A stretch of 64,000 nucleotides of DNA from Parasedimentitalea marina (GTDB lineage: Bacteria; Pseudomonadota; Alphaproteobacteria; Rhodobacterales; Rhodobacteraceae): contig NZ_CP033219.1 of the NCBI RefSeq assembly GCF_004006175.1, positions 3,720,001 through 3,784,000 of the forward strand, given 5' to 3'. The translations under genes and the position numbers were made by a program. Positions 45,487 to 54,325 of this stretch are shown piece after piece. The notes under the pieces are model-generated. The model was given only the letters and a program-made list of their open reading frames with translations, had not been told where the DNA came from and ran no database searches. How positions within the stretch are numbered: position 1 is the stretch's first letter; each line of letters starts with the position of its first letter.

Positions 45487-45936
45487 TTATTGGACAGGAA
45501 GCTCGCCGAACTCTACCTGAGTTCCGGTCTCGTCCGTAAAGGACCATTGTGCCACCAGAAACTGGTAGCTCCGGGTTTCCCAACCAGACATATCGCGCAG
45601 GAAATGTGGTCGCCACGATCCCTCAACACGGACCGGAAACCGGATGCTGTCGATATTGATCTGTGTTTGATTTCTCCGCGCCATACGGACAGACGTCGAG
45701 AAGACCCGCTCCAAACACAATTCAAGCGGCGCAGTTTCCGTCGCCCGGCGACCCGCAAAAATGACATCAACTTGGGTTTCACTCTGGAAAAAACCCTTAA
45801 TCACCAAATCACCACGACTGGAACGGGCTTTATGTGGCACCAGTTCCATATCAAACTGCACAACACCTTTTTTGTATAGACCAGTGTCTTCTTTGGCTGG
45901 GGTAATTGCAGAAACTGGGGCGCGGCGGTTTTGCAT
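45487..45936 (-). CDS. hypothetical protein, 149 aa
   Basis: I do not recognise this family. The frame has protein-like composition, with alternating hydrophobic residues that suggest beta strands (GDLVIKGFFQSETQVDVIFAG; PLELCLERVFSTSV). It has conserved-looking aromatic motifs such as DMSGWETRSYQFLVAQWSFTDE. There is no signal peptide or membrane helix. It stands alone on the minus strand between the MscS terminator and the GNAT gene. No clear ribosome site precedes the ATG at 45936, so the start is tentative. Confidence 0.55.
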   Translation of the reverse strand: MQNRRAPVSAITPAKEDTGLYKKGVVQFDMELVPHKARSSRGDLVIKGFFQSETQVDVIFAGRRATETAPLELCLERVFSTSVRMARRNQTQINIDSIRFPVRVEGSWRPHFLRDMSGWETRSYQFLVAQWSFTDETGTQVEFGELPVQ

Positions 45937-46023
45937 AATGAATACGGCTCTGTGTTTGGTGAAACCTGTGTCACTGGATGTGGCACAGATATTAGTACAG
46001 AGCTCAGAATATCCGTATCCCAG

Positions 46024-46587
46024 TTAACGAACGGTTGCCCCCGGCGTAAAAACAGGATCAACAATTCCCCCAGGACGCCGCATTACCAACGTTGGCTGCT
46101 CCATAAACAACGCCTCTCCGCTGACTTTGTACCCTACCTTGGTGGCAACACGCTGTGAAACGGTGTGCTTTGGATCAAATATGCAAACTGTTTCACGCCA
46201 GTCTGTCTCTTCATCTGCCCATTGGTGCATGCGCTGCACCGCCTCGCTGGCATATCCCTGCCCATGTGCGGCGGACGACAATACCCAACCGGCCTCGGGC
46301 ACGCCACCCAGGCTAGGCGTGATATCACGTTGGTAATCCGCAAATCCCACCTCGCCCAGAAACTGGCCATCCCCGCGCGACTCGACCACCCAATAGCCAA
46401 ATCCCAAAGCCTGCCAATGGCCAATATAACGCAGCAAACGTCCCCAGGAATCAGAGCGTGACGATGGCGTTCCCGAGATGTGGCGTACCACCTCAGGGTC
46501 CGCCCACATCGCGGTCACGTCGTCAAAATCCTGCACCCGGTGCGGGCGCAGGATCAAACGGTCTGTTTTCAGAACCGGAGGGATCAT
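46024..46587 (-). CDS. GNAT N-acetyltransferase, RimJ/RimL-like
   Basis: This 187-residue protein has the RimJ/RimL opening LKTDRLILRPHRVQDFDDV and the acetyl-CoA site WVLSSAAHGQGYASEAVQ, whose core GQGYASEA is the Q/R-x-x-G-x-A pattern. The acceptor is unknown. Its ATG overlaps the stop of the YtoQ-family gene by four bases, so the two are coupled. The family's length and motif order are intact. Confidence 0.9.
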   Translation of the reverse strand: MIPPVLKTDRLILRPHRVQDFDDVTAMWADPEVVRHISGTPSSRSDSWGRLLRYIGHWQALGFGYWVVESRGDGQFLGEVGFADYQRDITPSLGGVPEAGWVLSSAAHGQGYASEAVQRMHQWADEETDWRETVCIFDPKHTVSQRVATKVGYKVSGEALFMEQPTLVMRRPGGIVDPVFTPGATVR

Positions 46588-47033
46588 CCCGGCAGATCGC
46601 CGTTCAGAACATAACGCAGTATTTCAACCACCTGCGACGGCTCCTCGGCCACAGCCAAGGCGGCGGCATCGACTTCTTTCAGCGGATGCTGATGCTCGGG
46701 GCCGTGCAACACGATCAACGACTTGCCAAGCGCCGCCGCAAAGCCGGCATCAAAAGCGGCGTTCCACTGCTTATACTTGTCACCAAAACGCACCACCACG
46801 ACATCTGCATCCGTAATGCCCTTACGGGTGCGGATTGCATTCACCATCGCGCCCTTGTGGTCATGCCAGTATTTATCGCTCTCGGCGCCCAGAATGCGCA
46901 CGCCGCAATCGTCACTGGATTCGTGATGGGTTATCGGGCTGTTGAACGACACATCCAAAGACGCAGCGCCCTGCGTGATCTGTTCGCGCCAGTCGGTGTG
47001 GATCTCTCCCGAAAGATAAACCTTCAAAGTCAT
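46584..47033 (-). CDS. YtoQ-family protein
   Basis: This 149-residue protein matches the YtoQ family: it starts LKVYLSGEIHTDWRE, has a central SPITHHESSDDCGVRILG and GPEHQHPLKEVDAAALAVAE near the end. The fold is probably nucleoside-deoxyribosyltransferase-like, judged from SGEIHTDWR and from DADVVVVRFGDKYKQWNAAFDAG. The function is not established. It is translationally coupled to the downstream GNAT gene. Confidence 0.88.
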   Translation of the reverse strand: MTLKVYLSGEIHTDWREQITQGAASLDVSFNSPITHHESSDDCGVRILGAESDKYWHDHKGAMVNAIRTRKGITDADVVVVRFGDKYKQWNAAFDAGFAAALGKSLIVLHGPEHQHPLKEVDAAALAVAEEPSQVVEILRYVLNGDLPG

Positions 47034-47288
47034 TTGTTTAACCCTTTATTTTATCAGGCTGGTCGGCCGCTGCTCGCAGGACCGTATCCTTGCTGTCGGC
47101 ACCCGGCCGGAAATCTGTGAACTGCGCGCCACCTGAACAACGTGGGATCAAGTGACGCAACAGATCACAGTATCCACCAGCCCGGACAATTCGTCCACCA
47201 CGTCCGGTCACGTAACAGATACCGGATTTGGTAGATAATCAGGTTGGTCGTTCGGGGTCTGGGGGCTTTGATTCAGCGTACCAAAAGA
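47034..47288. other. intergenic region between YtoQ and pheT
   Basis: About 255 bases without a credible coding frame or RNA gene. The promoter of the YtoQ-GNAT pair should lie near its left end. Confidence 0.5.
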
Positions 47289-47317
47289 AAAACGCGCCCC
47301 AAACAGGAGCGCGTTTT
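47289..47317 (-). terminator. intrinsic terminator after pheT
   Basis: AAAACGCGC..GCGCGTTTT, a 9-bp stem with an 11-base loop, then TTTTTCTTTT on the minus strand, 23 bp after the pheT stop. Confidence 0.88.
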
Positions 47318-47339
47318 CAGAATATTACTGTGTCGCCAA

Positions 47340-49736
47340 TCAACCGCGCAGCGTGCCGCCGGTAGCTTTGGTCACCTTGGCAACGATCTTATCGCTGACC
47401 GCCTCGATGTCCTTTTCCTTCAGCGTTTTATCCATCGGCTGCAGGCGCACGGTAATGGCCAGGGATTTCTTACCCTCCCCCAGCGAACCACCAATGAATT
47501 CGTCAAAGATGCGCACATCCGCGATCAGCGCCTTGTCAGCACCGCTTGCCGCGTTGACCAGCGCCAGCGCTTCGACGCTGTCATCCACCACAAAGGCAAA
47601 GTCACGCTCGACCGCCTGCAAGTCGCTCTGCTTCAACGCACCACGTGAAGCACCGGATTTGCGCGGCATCGGAATCTCGTCGGGCCAGATGGAGAACGCC
47701 ATCGCAGCGCCCTTGATGCCCATCTCTGACAGCACTTTTGGATGCAACTCGCCAAAGACACCCATGACCTTTTTCGGTCCCAGACAGATCTTGCCGTGAC
47801 GCCCCGGATGCCACCAGCCCTGCGCGCCGCGCAGAACCTGCACCTTGGCAGGCGCGCCGATCGCAGCCAGCACCGCCTCGATATCAGCTTTGGCGTCGAA
47901 CACATCCACAGACCGCGATGCGCCGTGCACGTCCTTGGGACCATTGCGCCCCACCAGCAGACCGGTAATCAGATTGTGCTGCTCACCCGGCTCTCCGCCG
48001 TGGAACGCAGGACCAACCTCGAACAAGGCCAGGTCCATATAGCCACGCGCCTGATTGCGCGCCGCCGCCTGCAACAGACCCGGCAGCAGCGCCGGGCGCA
48101 AGTGCGACATCTCGGATGAGATTGGATTGGCCAGCATGGTGGCATCGGTGCCACCGCCAAACAGCGCCGCCGACGGTTGGTCAATAAAGGTGTAGCTAAC
48201 GACCTCGTTATAGCCCAGCGCAGCACAGGTCCGGCGCGCCATCTGCTGGCGACGCTGCTGCGGCGTCATCACCGGCTTGGGAATACCGTCGGTCAGCCGC
48301 TTCAACGGCTTGCCCTGCAATTTGGTCAGCGAGGCAATTCGGGCGACTTCTTCGACCAGATCCGCCTCTCCCTGAACGTCGGGACGCCAGCTGGGGACAT
48401 GGGCCTGATTGCCTTCAAGGCGAAAGCCCAGATGGGTCAATGTCTGGCGTTGCTCGGCCTCGGGGATATCCATCCCGACCAGCGACTGAACCCGTGCGGC
48501 GTCCAGCTTATAGGCACGAGCATGGTTCGGCACCTGCCCGGCAATCACCACCTCCGAAGCCTCACCACCGCAGAGATCCAGGATCATCTGTGTCGCCAGT
48601 TCCAGCCCCTCGAGGGTGAATTCAGGGTCGACGCCACGCTCAAACCGATAGCGCGCATCCGAGTTGATCTTCAGCGCCCGCCCGGCTAGGGCAATCTGGA
48701 TATGATCCCAGAACGCGCTTTCCAGGAACACATCAACGGTGTCCTCGGTACAGCCGGTGTCCAGGCCCCCCATGATACCGGCGATGCTTTCGGGACCTTT
48801 GTCATCAGAAATCACCATCTGACCAGGGACCAGCGTGTATTCCTTGTCGTCCAGCGCCATCAGCACTTCGCCACCCTTGGCGCGGTGCACCCGCAGGTCA
48901 CCCTGCACCTTGGCTGCGTCAAACACATGCAGCGGACGGTTCTGGTCGTAGGTAAAGAAGTTGGTGATATCCACCAGCTTGGAAATCGGACGCAACCCAA
49001 TTGCAGTCAGACGATCCTGCAGCCATTGCGGGCTGGGGCCATTCTGCACACCTTTGATCAACCGACCAGTGAACAGCGGACAACCGTCCAGCGTATCTTC
49101 GTCGATTCCCACATTGATCGGGCTGGCAAAGCTGCCCTCGACCGGAGTGAAATCCTGTGTCTTCAGCTTTCCCAAACCACGGGCGGCCAAATCACGGGCG
49201 ATACCGTAAACGCCCAGCGCATCCGGGCGGTTCGGCGTAATCGCGATCTCGATCACCGTATCCACCTTGGAGGGGTCATTTTTGGCCAGCCAGTCGATGA
49301 ACTTGTCACCCACTTCGCCCGAGGGCAGCTCGATGATGCCGTCGTGCTCTTCCGACAGCTCCAGCTCACGCTCGGACGCCATCATGCCATAGCTTTCGAC
49401 ACCACGGATTTTACCAACGCCGATGGTGATATCCAGACCCGGAATATACATGCCCGGCTTGCAGACCACCACGGTAATGCCTTCACGGGCATTGGGCGCG
49501 CCACAGATGATCTGCATCTCGCCCTCATCGGTATCGACCTTACAGACCCGCAGCTTGTCAGCATCGGGATGTTTCTCGGCGTGTTTGACATAGCCCAGGG
49601 TGAAATCCTTGAGCCGTTCGCCTGGGTTGCTGATCTCTTCGACTTCCAGACCCAGATCGGTCAGAGTCTCGGCGATTTCGTCCACTGATGCGTCAGTGTC
49701 GAGGTGATCTTTCAGCCAGGAAAGAGTGAATTTCAT
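47340..49736 (-). CDS. pheT: phenylalanine-tRNA ligase beta subunit
   Basis: This 798-residue protein is full length for bacterial PheT. It has the N-terminal tRNA-binding EMAP domain (about 40-150, with CGAPNAREG), B3/B4 editing domain, B5 domain, inactive synthetase-like core and C-terminal anticodon-binding FDX-ACB domain ending SDKIVAKVTKATGGTLRG. With PheS it forms the heterotetramer that charges tRNA-Phe. It is in line with pheS but separated from it by 1148 bp containing another gene and two structured repeats, so it needs its own promoter. Confidence 0.97.
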   Translation of the reverse strand: MKFTLSWLKDHLDTDASVDEIAETLTDLGLEVEEISNPGERLKDFTLGYVKHAEKHPDADKLRVCKVDTDEGEMQIICGAPNAREGITVVVCKPGMYIPGLDITIGVGKIRGVESYGMMASERELELSEEHDGIIELPSGEVGDKFIDWLAKNDPSKVDTVIEIAITPNRPDALGVYGIARDLAARGLGKLKTQDFTPVEGSFASPINVGIDEDTLDGCPLFTGRLIKGVQNGPSPQWLQDRLTAIGLRPISKLVDITNFFTYDQNRPLHVFDAAKVQGDLRVHRAKGGEVLMALDDKEYTLVPGQMVISDDKGPESIAGIMGGLDTGCTEDTVDVFLESAFWDHIQIALAGRALKINSDARYRFERGVDPEFTLEGLELATQMILDLCGGEASEVVIAGQVPNHARAYKLDAARVQSLVGMDIPEAEQRQTLTHLGFRLEGNQAHVPSWRPDVQGEADLVEEVARIASLTKLQGKPLKRLTDGIPKPVMTPQQRRQQMARRTCAALGYNEVVSYTFIDQPSAALFGGGTDATMLANPISSEMSHLRPALLPGLLQAAARNQARGYMDLALFEVGPAFHGGEPGEQHNLITGLLVGRNGPKDVHGASRSVDVFDAKADIEAVLAAIGAPAKVQVLRGAQGWWHPGRHGKICLGPKKVMGVFGELHPKVLSEMGIKGAAMAFSIWPDEIPMPRKSGASRGALKQSDLQAVERDFAFVVDDSVEALALVNAASGADKALIADVRIFDEFIGGSLGEGKKSLAITVRLQPMDKTLKEKDIEAVSDKIVAKVTKATGGTLRG

Positions 49737-49874
49737 CGGTCAAGGATCCCTTGGCAAGCCATACGTGTTACCCGCAGGCAATGGCAAAGATTGGCCCGGG
49801 GTGCAAGACTTGGTCGCGGTACGGGGCAAGGATAGCGGGGAGTGCGGCTTAAAAGCTCATCCAACTAACGATAA

Positions 49875-50012
49875 GGGCAGCGCCTGACCCTGGGTGGGTG
49901 CAAAGCGCCCTCTCGTTGGGAGTGAGATCCGTCTTGGAAATGATCCGGGGGGTCATTTCAGGTTCGAACAGGCGGAGCCTTATTCGGGCGCTGCCCGGTC
50001 TGGCGACCGGGC
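49875..50012. repeat. structured repeat, copy A (138 bp)
   Basis: The ends GGGCAGCGCC and GGCGCTGCCC are exact complements. Inside lies GAAATGA..TCATTTC, and the element ends with the hairpin GCCCGGT-N6-ACCGGGC. It shares GCGCCTGACC-TGGG-GGTGCAAAGCGCC and the terminal hairpin with copy B, but the interiors differ. Confidence 0.75.
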
Positions 50013-50031
50013 ATACTACTATGACTTAGTG

Positions 50032-50610
50032 TTACAAGGCGGCCGCACAAAACTGCTCTATCAACGGATACGCGAATGCTGCAAAAAAAGTTACTACGCT
50101 TACCGCAAAAGACTTTGAGGCCCAAACATGCCACTTTTGCAGTTTCCCCAATTCATTTTCTATGTATGAACACCAGTCCTCCTCTGATTTATCAATCAGC
50201 TCACCCGAGGACACTATTTTCAGTTGAGACATGGACAGTGAATATAGCCCGACACTTAATACAAGGCAGGACAATCCAAATTGAATAAAGCCCGGCGAAA
50301 TGGAAAAGAAACTCAAACCATTGGTTTCCGGCTTGTCCGCAAGATTTGAAATTAGGCTCAATGCGCCCAAGCCGCCACCAAGCAGAGAAATCAAGGAAGC
50401 ATTTCTTGCTGACCGTTTTTGAAGTCCGTTTACCAAATGTAAGAGACGATCAACCCGGTTTTTACGCCATGGGCGCTGTTGAACATCATCCTGTCCACAG
50501 AGTGGACAAAAAGGAGTATAGTCGTCCGCCCCGTCGCAAAATCCGCCGTGTAAGTCGCAAAAATAGCGACCCCTGCAATAATCGGGATAACCATGATCAT
50601 GGACCGTCAT
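50032..50610 (-). CDS. unknown protein: Cys-rich head plus three membrane helices
   Basis: This 192-residue protein belongs to no family that I recognise. The N-terminus has Cys12, 18, 25, 35 and 38 plus several His, with CPLCGQD as a zinc-ribbon half. Three hydrophobic segments follow (about 70-90, 107-127, 166-184), with a charged stretch between the second and third (ELIDKSEEDWCSYIENELGK). The layout recalls 2-3TM effector proteins of defence systems, but no motif proves that. It is more AT-rich than its neighbours and lies between pheS and pheT, bracketed by two repeat copies, which suggests recent gain. Confidence 0.65.
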   Translation of the reverse strand: MTVHDHGYPDYCRGRYFCDLHGGFCDGADDYTPFCPLCGQDDVQQRPWRKNRVDRLLHLVNGLQKRSARNASLISLLGGGLGALSLISNLADKPETNGLSFFSISPGFIQFGLSCLVLSVGLYSLSMSQLKIVSSGELIDKSEEDWCSYIENELGKLQKWHVWASKSFAVSVVTFFAAFAYPLIEQFCAAAL

Positions 50611-50693
50611 TCACTAAACTCCTCAAATCAAATACATTTCTGAAGAGAGCGGTACATCGAATGCAGAGTAGACGCAATCGCACCTAATGCTGA

Positions 50694-50799
50694 GGGCCGC
50701 GCCTGACCTTGGGGAGGTGCAAAGCGCCTTCTCCGTTTTGCCGGAGGCAAACCTCTGGTTTGACGGGAAGGTCAGGCGCAGCCCGGTGTGCCACCGGGC
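50694..50799. repeat. structured repeat, copy B (106 bp)
   Basis: The ends GGGC-C-GCGCCTGACC and GGTCAGGCGC-A-GCCC pair over 14 bp with single-base interruptions. Internal hairpins are CTCCG..CGGAG and AAACC..GGTTT. The final GCCCGGT-N5-ACCGGGC matches copy A. It has the same orientation as copy A. Confidence 0.75.
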
Positions 50800-50821
50800 G
50801 AAACAGAACCAGTAACATGAA

Positions 50822-50852
50822 ACGCAAAACGCCCGCCTTTTACAGACGGGCG
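50822..50852 (-). terminator. intrinsic terminator after pheS
   Basis: CGCCCGTC..GGCGGGCG, an 8-bp stem with one G-U pair, then TTTTGCGTTT on the minus strand, 32 bp after the pheS stop. It implies that pheS and pheT are not simply one transcript. Confidence 0.85.
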
Positions 50853-50884
50853 CGAGGCGGGGCTGATGCCCAAAAACGTATGAG

Positions 50885-51958
50885 TTAGCGGCTCAAACCA
50901 CCGTGCAAACTAGGCATGTCCAGACACTGGAAGCCGTAGTGGCGCAGCCAGCGCAGGTCGCTGTCAAAGAACGCACGCAGATCGGGGATACCGTATTTCA
51001 GCATCGCCAGACGGTCGATGCCGATGCCGAACGCAAAGCCCTGATAGACATCCGGGTCGATACCACCGGCGGCGATCACCTTGGGGTGCACCATGCCGGA
51101 GCCCAGGATCTCCATCCAGTCGTCGCCTTCGCCGATTTTCAGCGTGCCGTCTTTCCAGCTGCAGCGAATATCCACCTCTGCCGATGGCTCGGTGAAGGGG
51201 AAATGCGACGCGCGGAAGCGCAGCTCGACGTCGTCGACCTCAAAGAACGACTTCACAAATTCCTCAAGCGTCCATTTCAGGTTCGCCATCGAAATGTCGG
51301 TGTCCAGCGCCAGACCTTCGACCTGGTGGAACATCGGCGTGTGGGTCTGGTCATAGTCGGCGCGATACACGCCACCCGGACAGATGATACGCAGCGGCGC
51401 GCCCATCTTCTCCATCGAGCGGATCTGTACGGGGCTGGTATGGGTCCGCAGCACGTGCGGTGGGCGGTCGTCACCCTCGGCACGGTGCATATAAAACGTG
51501 TCCATTTCGGCCCGTGCGGGGTGGTGGCCGGGGATGTTCAGCGCGTCAAAATTATACCAGTCGGTATCAATGCGCGGCCCTTCGGCAACGGAAAAACCCA
51601 GCTCGGCAAAGATCGCCGTCAGCTCTTCCTGGGCCTGACTAACCGGGTGCAACGTGCCCACGCGACGGGCGCGGGTTGGCAGGGTGACATCCAGCCACTC
51701 GGTGCGCAGACGTTCGTCCAGCGCGGCATCGGCCAGACCTGCTTTTTTGGCTGCCAGCGCCGAGTTGATCTCGTTCTTCAGCGCGTTCAGCGCCGGACCG
51801 GCCACTTGGCGCTCCTCGGGCGTCATCTTGCCCAGCTCACGCATCTTCAGCGCCACTTCGCCCTTTTTGCCCACGGCAGCGACCCGAATGGTCTCTAGCG
51901 CGTTCTCATCGGCGGCATCGGCAATTTGGCTTAGATATTTTGACTTAAGATCGTCCAT
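50885..51958 (-). CDS. pheS: phenylalanine-tRNA ligase alpha subunit
   Basis: This 357-residue protein has the N-terminal coiled-coil arm that grips tRNA (about 1-90), then a class II synthetase core. Motif 2 lies around [27 protein letters not shown] (given here by its ends) and motif 3 in [19 protein letters not shown]. It activates phenylalanine. The length is normal. A terminator directly follows, so it is uncoupled from pheT, unlike the contiguous pheST of many bacteria. Confidence 0.97.
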   Translation of the reverse strand: MDDLKSKYLSQIADAADENALETIRVAAVGKKGEVALKMRELGKMTPEERQVAGPALNALKNEINSALAAKKAGLADAALDERLRTEWLDVTLPTRARRVGTLHPVSQAQEELTAIFAELGFSVAEGPRIDTDWYNFDALNIPGHHPARAEMDTFYMHRAEGDDRPPHVLRTHTSPVQIRSMEKMGAPLRIICPGGVYRADYDQTHTPMFHQVEGLALDTDISMANLKWTLEEFVKSFFEVDDVELRFRASHFPFTEPSAEVDIRCSWKDGTLKIGEGDDWMEILGSGMVHPKVIAAGGIDPDVYQGFAFGIGIDRLAMLKYGIPDLRAFFDSDLRWLRHYGFQCLDMPSLHGGLSR

Positions 51959-52147
51959 GACGGTCCCCTGAATTTCGCTTAGGCCCTGCTATCACAGCCG
52001 CCGGTGAAAGCAAGTATCCCGGAACGCTCTGTCTGGCACTGTGCCCGATATGCGCCCCCTGAGTGGTCAAGCGGCTTGCCCTTGCTGAGAAACACGGTCA
52101 GGTTGCGCCTATATGAACAGCCGACGATGCAGGCAGGAGGGCCATTC

Positions 52148-52750
52148 ATGACGCCGATCACAGATATCGAAACTTTGGAAACCCATTACAACGCCGCGGT
52201 TCCAGCCTCATTGACCAAGGTGGTACAGACAATGACGCCGCTGTATCGCCAATGGATCAGCGCCTCACGATTTACAGTCCTGTCTACAGTCGGCCCTGAA
52301 GGCACCGATGCCAGCCCGCGCGGTGACGATGGCCCGGTGGTCCATATCGCCGATGACCACACCCTGTGGCTGCCTGACTGGCGCGGTAATAACCGCATCG
52401 ACTGCCTGCGCAACATCGTGCGCGACAACCGGGTCAGCCTGATGTTTCTGGTGCCCGGCTGTAACAATGTGGTGCGTATCAATGGCACCGCCATCCTTAC
52501 AGCAGATCAACCCTGCCGCGCCCATTTTGAACGCAATAATATTCTGCCTGCCACTGTCACCGTGATCACCATCACTGAAATGTATTTCCAGTGCGCCAAG
52601 GCGATCTTGCGGTCCAAACTGTGGAATGGCGAAGACGAAAGCGATCAGGTGCCATCGGCCGGACAGTTCATCAAGGAACAAAAATCCGATTTTGAGGCTG
52701 CGGCCTATGACAGTGGCTATGCAGAATACGCCAAACCCCGCATGTGGTAG
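52148..52750 (+). CDS. pyridoxamine 5'-phosphate oxidase-like FMN-binding protein
   Basis: About 200 residues from the ATG at 52148 behind GGAGGG. It has a split-barrel flavin fold: FTVLSTVGPEGTDASPRGD and LWLPDWRGNNRIDCLRNI (residues about 77-94) carry the FMN-contacting Arg/Asn. It resembles the F420/FMN-dependent MSMEG_1061-type branch rather than true PdxH, since the PLP-specific C-terminus is absent. The substrate is unknown, and it has no operon partner. Confidence 0.85.
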   Translation: MTPITDIETLETHYNAAVPASLTKVVQTMTPLYRQWISASRFTVLSTVGPEGTDASPRGDDGPVVHIADDHTLWLPDWRGNNRIDCLRNIVRDNRVSLMFLVPGCNNVVRINGTAILTADQPCRAHFERNNILPATVTVITITEMYFQCAKAILRSKLWNGEDESDQVPSAGQFIKEQKSDFEAAAYDSGYAEYAKPRMW

Positions 52751-52877
52751 AATTGGGAAGTAGCAGTCATGCGTATTCCCCTTCGCAAAAAAGCATTCGT
52801 GAAAAGGCTTTATGTGCATATCGACAAGGCCAGCGCGCCCAATATGCGATTTTTTCATAACTTCAGATGACCGGTCC

Positions 52878-52894
52878 AGTCCACCGTGGCGGTG
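52878..52894. other. hairpin near the Hint gene 3' end
   Basis: TCCACCG-TGG-CGGTGGA is a perfect 7-bp stem 21 bp beyond the Hint gene stop. No T run follows on either strand, so terminator function is doubtful. Confidence 0.4.
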
Positions 52895-52914
52895 GATCAT
52901 TATCAGCGGCTAAC

Positions 52915-54027
52915 TTACGCAACGAACGCTTCAAAAGTATCCGGCCCGGCCTGCTGCACCGGGACAACCCTGTCTTGGCCACAGGCAGGTGTCTGGGCTT
53001 GGCCGAACTTGACCAGTTGCTCGACCCCGGCCCTGCGCAACACGGGCGCTGCATGAGGCCCATAACCCTGCCCAGGGTTCGTGGCCAAGGTGGGCACCAG
53101 TGTTGTAATCTTCGCCTGCACCGACGCGGGGAAGCCACGCAGAATATACAGCCCGGGATAGAAACTCTCAACCGGCAGGCCCTCGGCAAATATCACGCGG
53201 TGACGGGCTAACATCAACGTATGATAGGTAATCTGTGCCTTGCCTTTCATTCGGCGCACACCGCCCATAGGCAATAGCCCCTTAGCCATGCCTAATACTT
53301 CGGCTACATCATATTGCTGTTCAACACCGTGGCCACCCAGCAAAATACGGTGCTGCGGAGAAACGACCAAGTCCCGCTCGGGCAGGCCCTGCCCCAGTGC
53401 CCCACATTTGATTTCAATAGGCCCATGATGAAGCGTCTTGGGACCAAGCCGGAGGGTGCGGCTGGTAACCCACAAGATCGGCTCGGGCGGCCCGCCTCGT
53501 ACGCACACCTTGTCACCGGGCATCAAGGTCTCAACGGCGCGCGGGCCCATTTTGGTTTCAATGAGCGTACCCGGCGCAAAACACGGGGGGGTAAACACAC
53601 CTTCGTCGCGCGCCTCGGTTATGAAATTGGTACCATCATAGGATTTGACAGAAAGCGTTCCATCATTGTTGATCGAAGGCACCGGATCACTCGTCAAACC
53701 TGCCGCCGGTCCTTCGGTTGCAAGTGTTGCCCCTCCTTCAAGCCCTATGAACTGCGTGACAACACCGTCATCGACCAACGCAACCGAATCCGTTTTGTAA
53801 ACTCCGCCGCTGCCAGGCATGTCCACGTCAGTAAGCACGTAAACATCATAGCCATTCATCGTAGCAACAGGGACGCCGAGAGAGGCCTGCCCTTCTACGG
53901 TGCCGAACTCATTGTACACGACCACCTGGATATTTGACACATCGGTGCCTGCCGCTACAACAATTTCGACAAAATCGTCGGCAGCAGCAGCCAAGTACCT
54001 GACCTCGGACAGAAAAACATCCATCAT
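52915..54027 (-). CDS. Hint-domain (Hint_2) protein
   Basis: This 370-residue protein has two parts. The N-terminal 145 residues are acidic, beta-rich and without a signal peptide. The Hint module (about 146-310) starts with Cys in CFAPGTLIETKMGPRAVE, has PGDKV and the SPQHRILLGG block, and ends near FYPGLYIL. Hint domains cut or splice at their first Cys, and the Roseobacter-type ones are thought to process the attached N-terminal region. No intein C-terminal Asn junction is obvious, so cleavage rather than splicing is the more likely reaction. Secretion by a type I route is possible. Confidence 0.85.
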   Translation of the reverse strand: MMDVFLSEVRYLAAAADDFVEIVVAAGTDVSNIQVVVYNEFGTVEGQASLGVPVATMNGYDVYVLTDVDMPGSGGVYKTDSVALVDDGVVTQFIGLEGGATLATEGPAAGLTSDPVPSINNDGTLSVKSYDGTNFITEARDEGVFTPPCFAPGTLIETKMGPRAVETLMPGDKVCVRGGPPEPILWVTSRTLRLGPKTLHHGPIEIKCGALGQGLPERDLVVSPQHRILLGGHGVEQQYDVAEVLGMAKGLLPMGGVRRMKGKAQITYHTLMLARHRVIFAEGLPVESFYPGLYILRGFPASVQAKITTLVPTLATNPGQGYGPHAAPVLRRAGVEQLVKFGQAQTPACGQDRVVPVQQAGPDTFEAFVA

Positions 54028-54325
54028 TGTCCGACCTGCCCTGACTGCGGCGCAACAAGACTACCCGCCCGTTCGGTCAGTTGGACATTTGGCCAAGTCT
54101 GTGGAGCGCGAGCCCAGAAATCATTCGTCATTTTACACCGATTGTATCGTCGTGTTATCCCACAGGCCCGGTCTTTCTTGACCCTTAAAAACGTATAGTA
54201 TTATCGTAATAATTGCACAAAACCCTGAATCACTGATTACCATTAACTATGACCGTTCTTGGTTCCAGCCTTCCCCGGACCGCTCATTCTTGCGGACCGC
54301 ATAGCAGCGAGTAAAATGTCATATC
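54028..54325. other. divergent intergenic region, nothing identified
   Basis: These 298 bases separate the Hint gene from the cyclase gene. I find no coding frame, repeat or terminator; promoters for both genes are expected here. Confidence 0.5.

Noticed and set aside
45376..45879. 167-codon plus-strand frame
   Set aside because: It crosses the MscS terminator and is antisense to the more protein-like frame at 45487-45936.
48702..49688. 328-codon plus-strand frame
   Set aside because: Antisense to pheT; His/Gln-rich composition and no ribosome site.
49955..49975. GGTTCGAAC stretch resembling a tRNA T-arm
   Set aside because: No acceptor stem, anticodon arm or D-arm fits around it; it is part of the folded repeat copy A.
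52769..52870. 33-codon plus-strand frame (basic peptide) after the FMN-binding gene
   Set aside because: GGGAAG lies upstream, but the length is too short and there is no family, so chance cannot be excluded.
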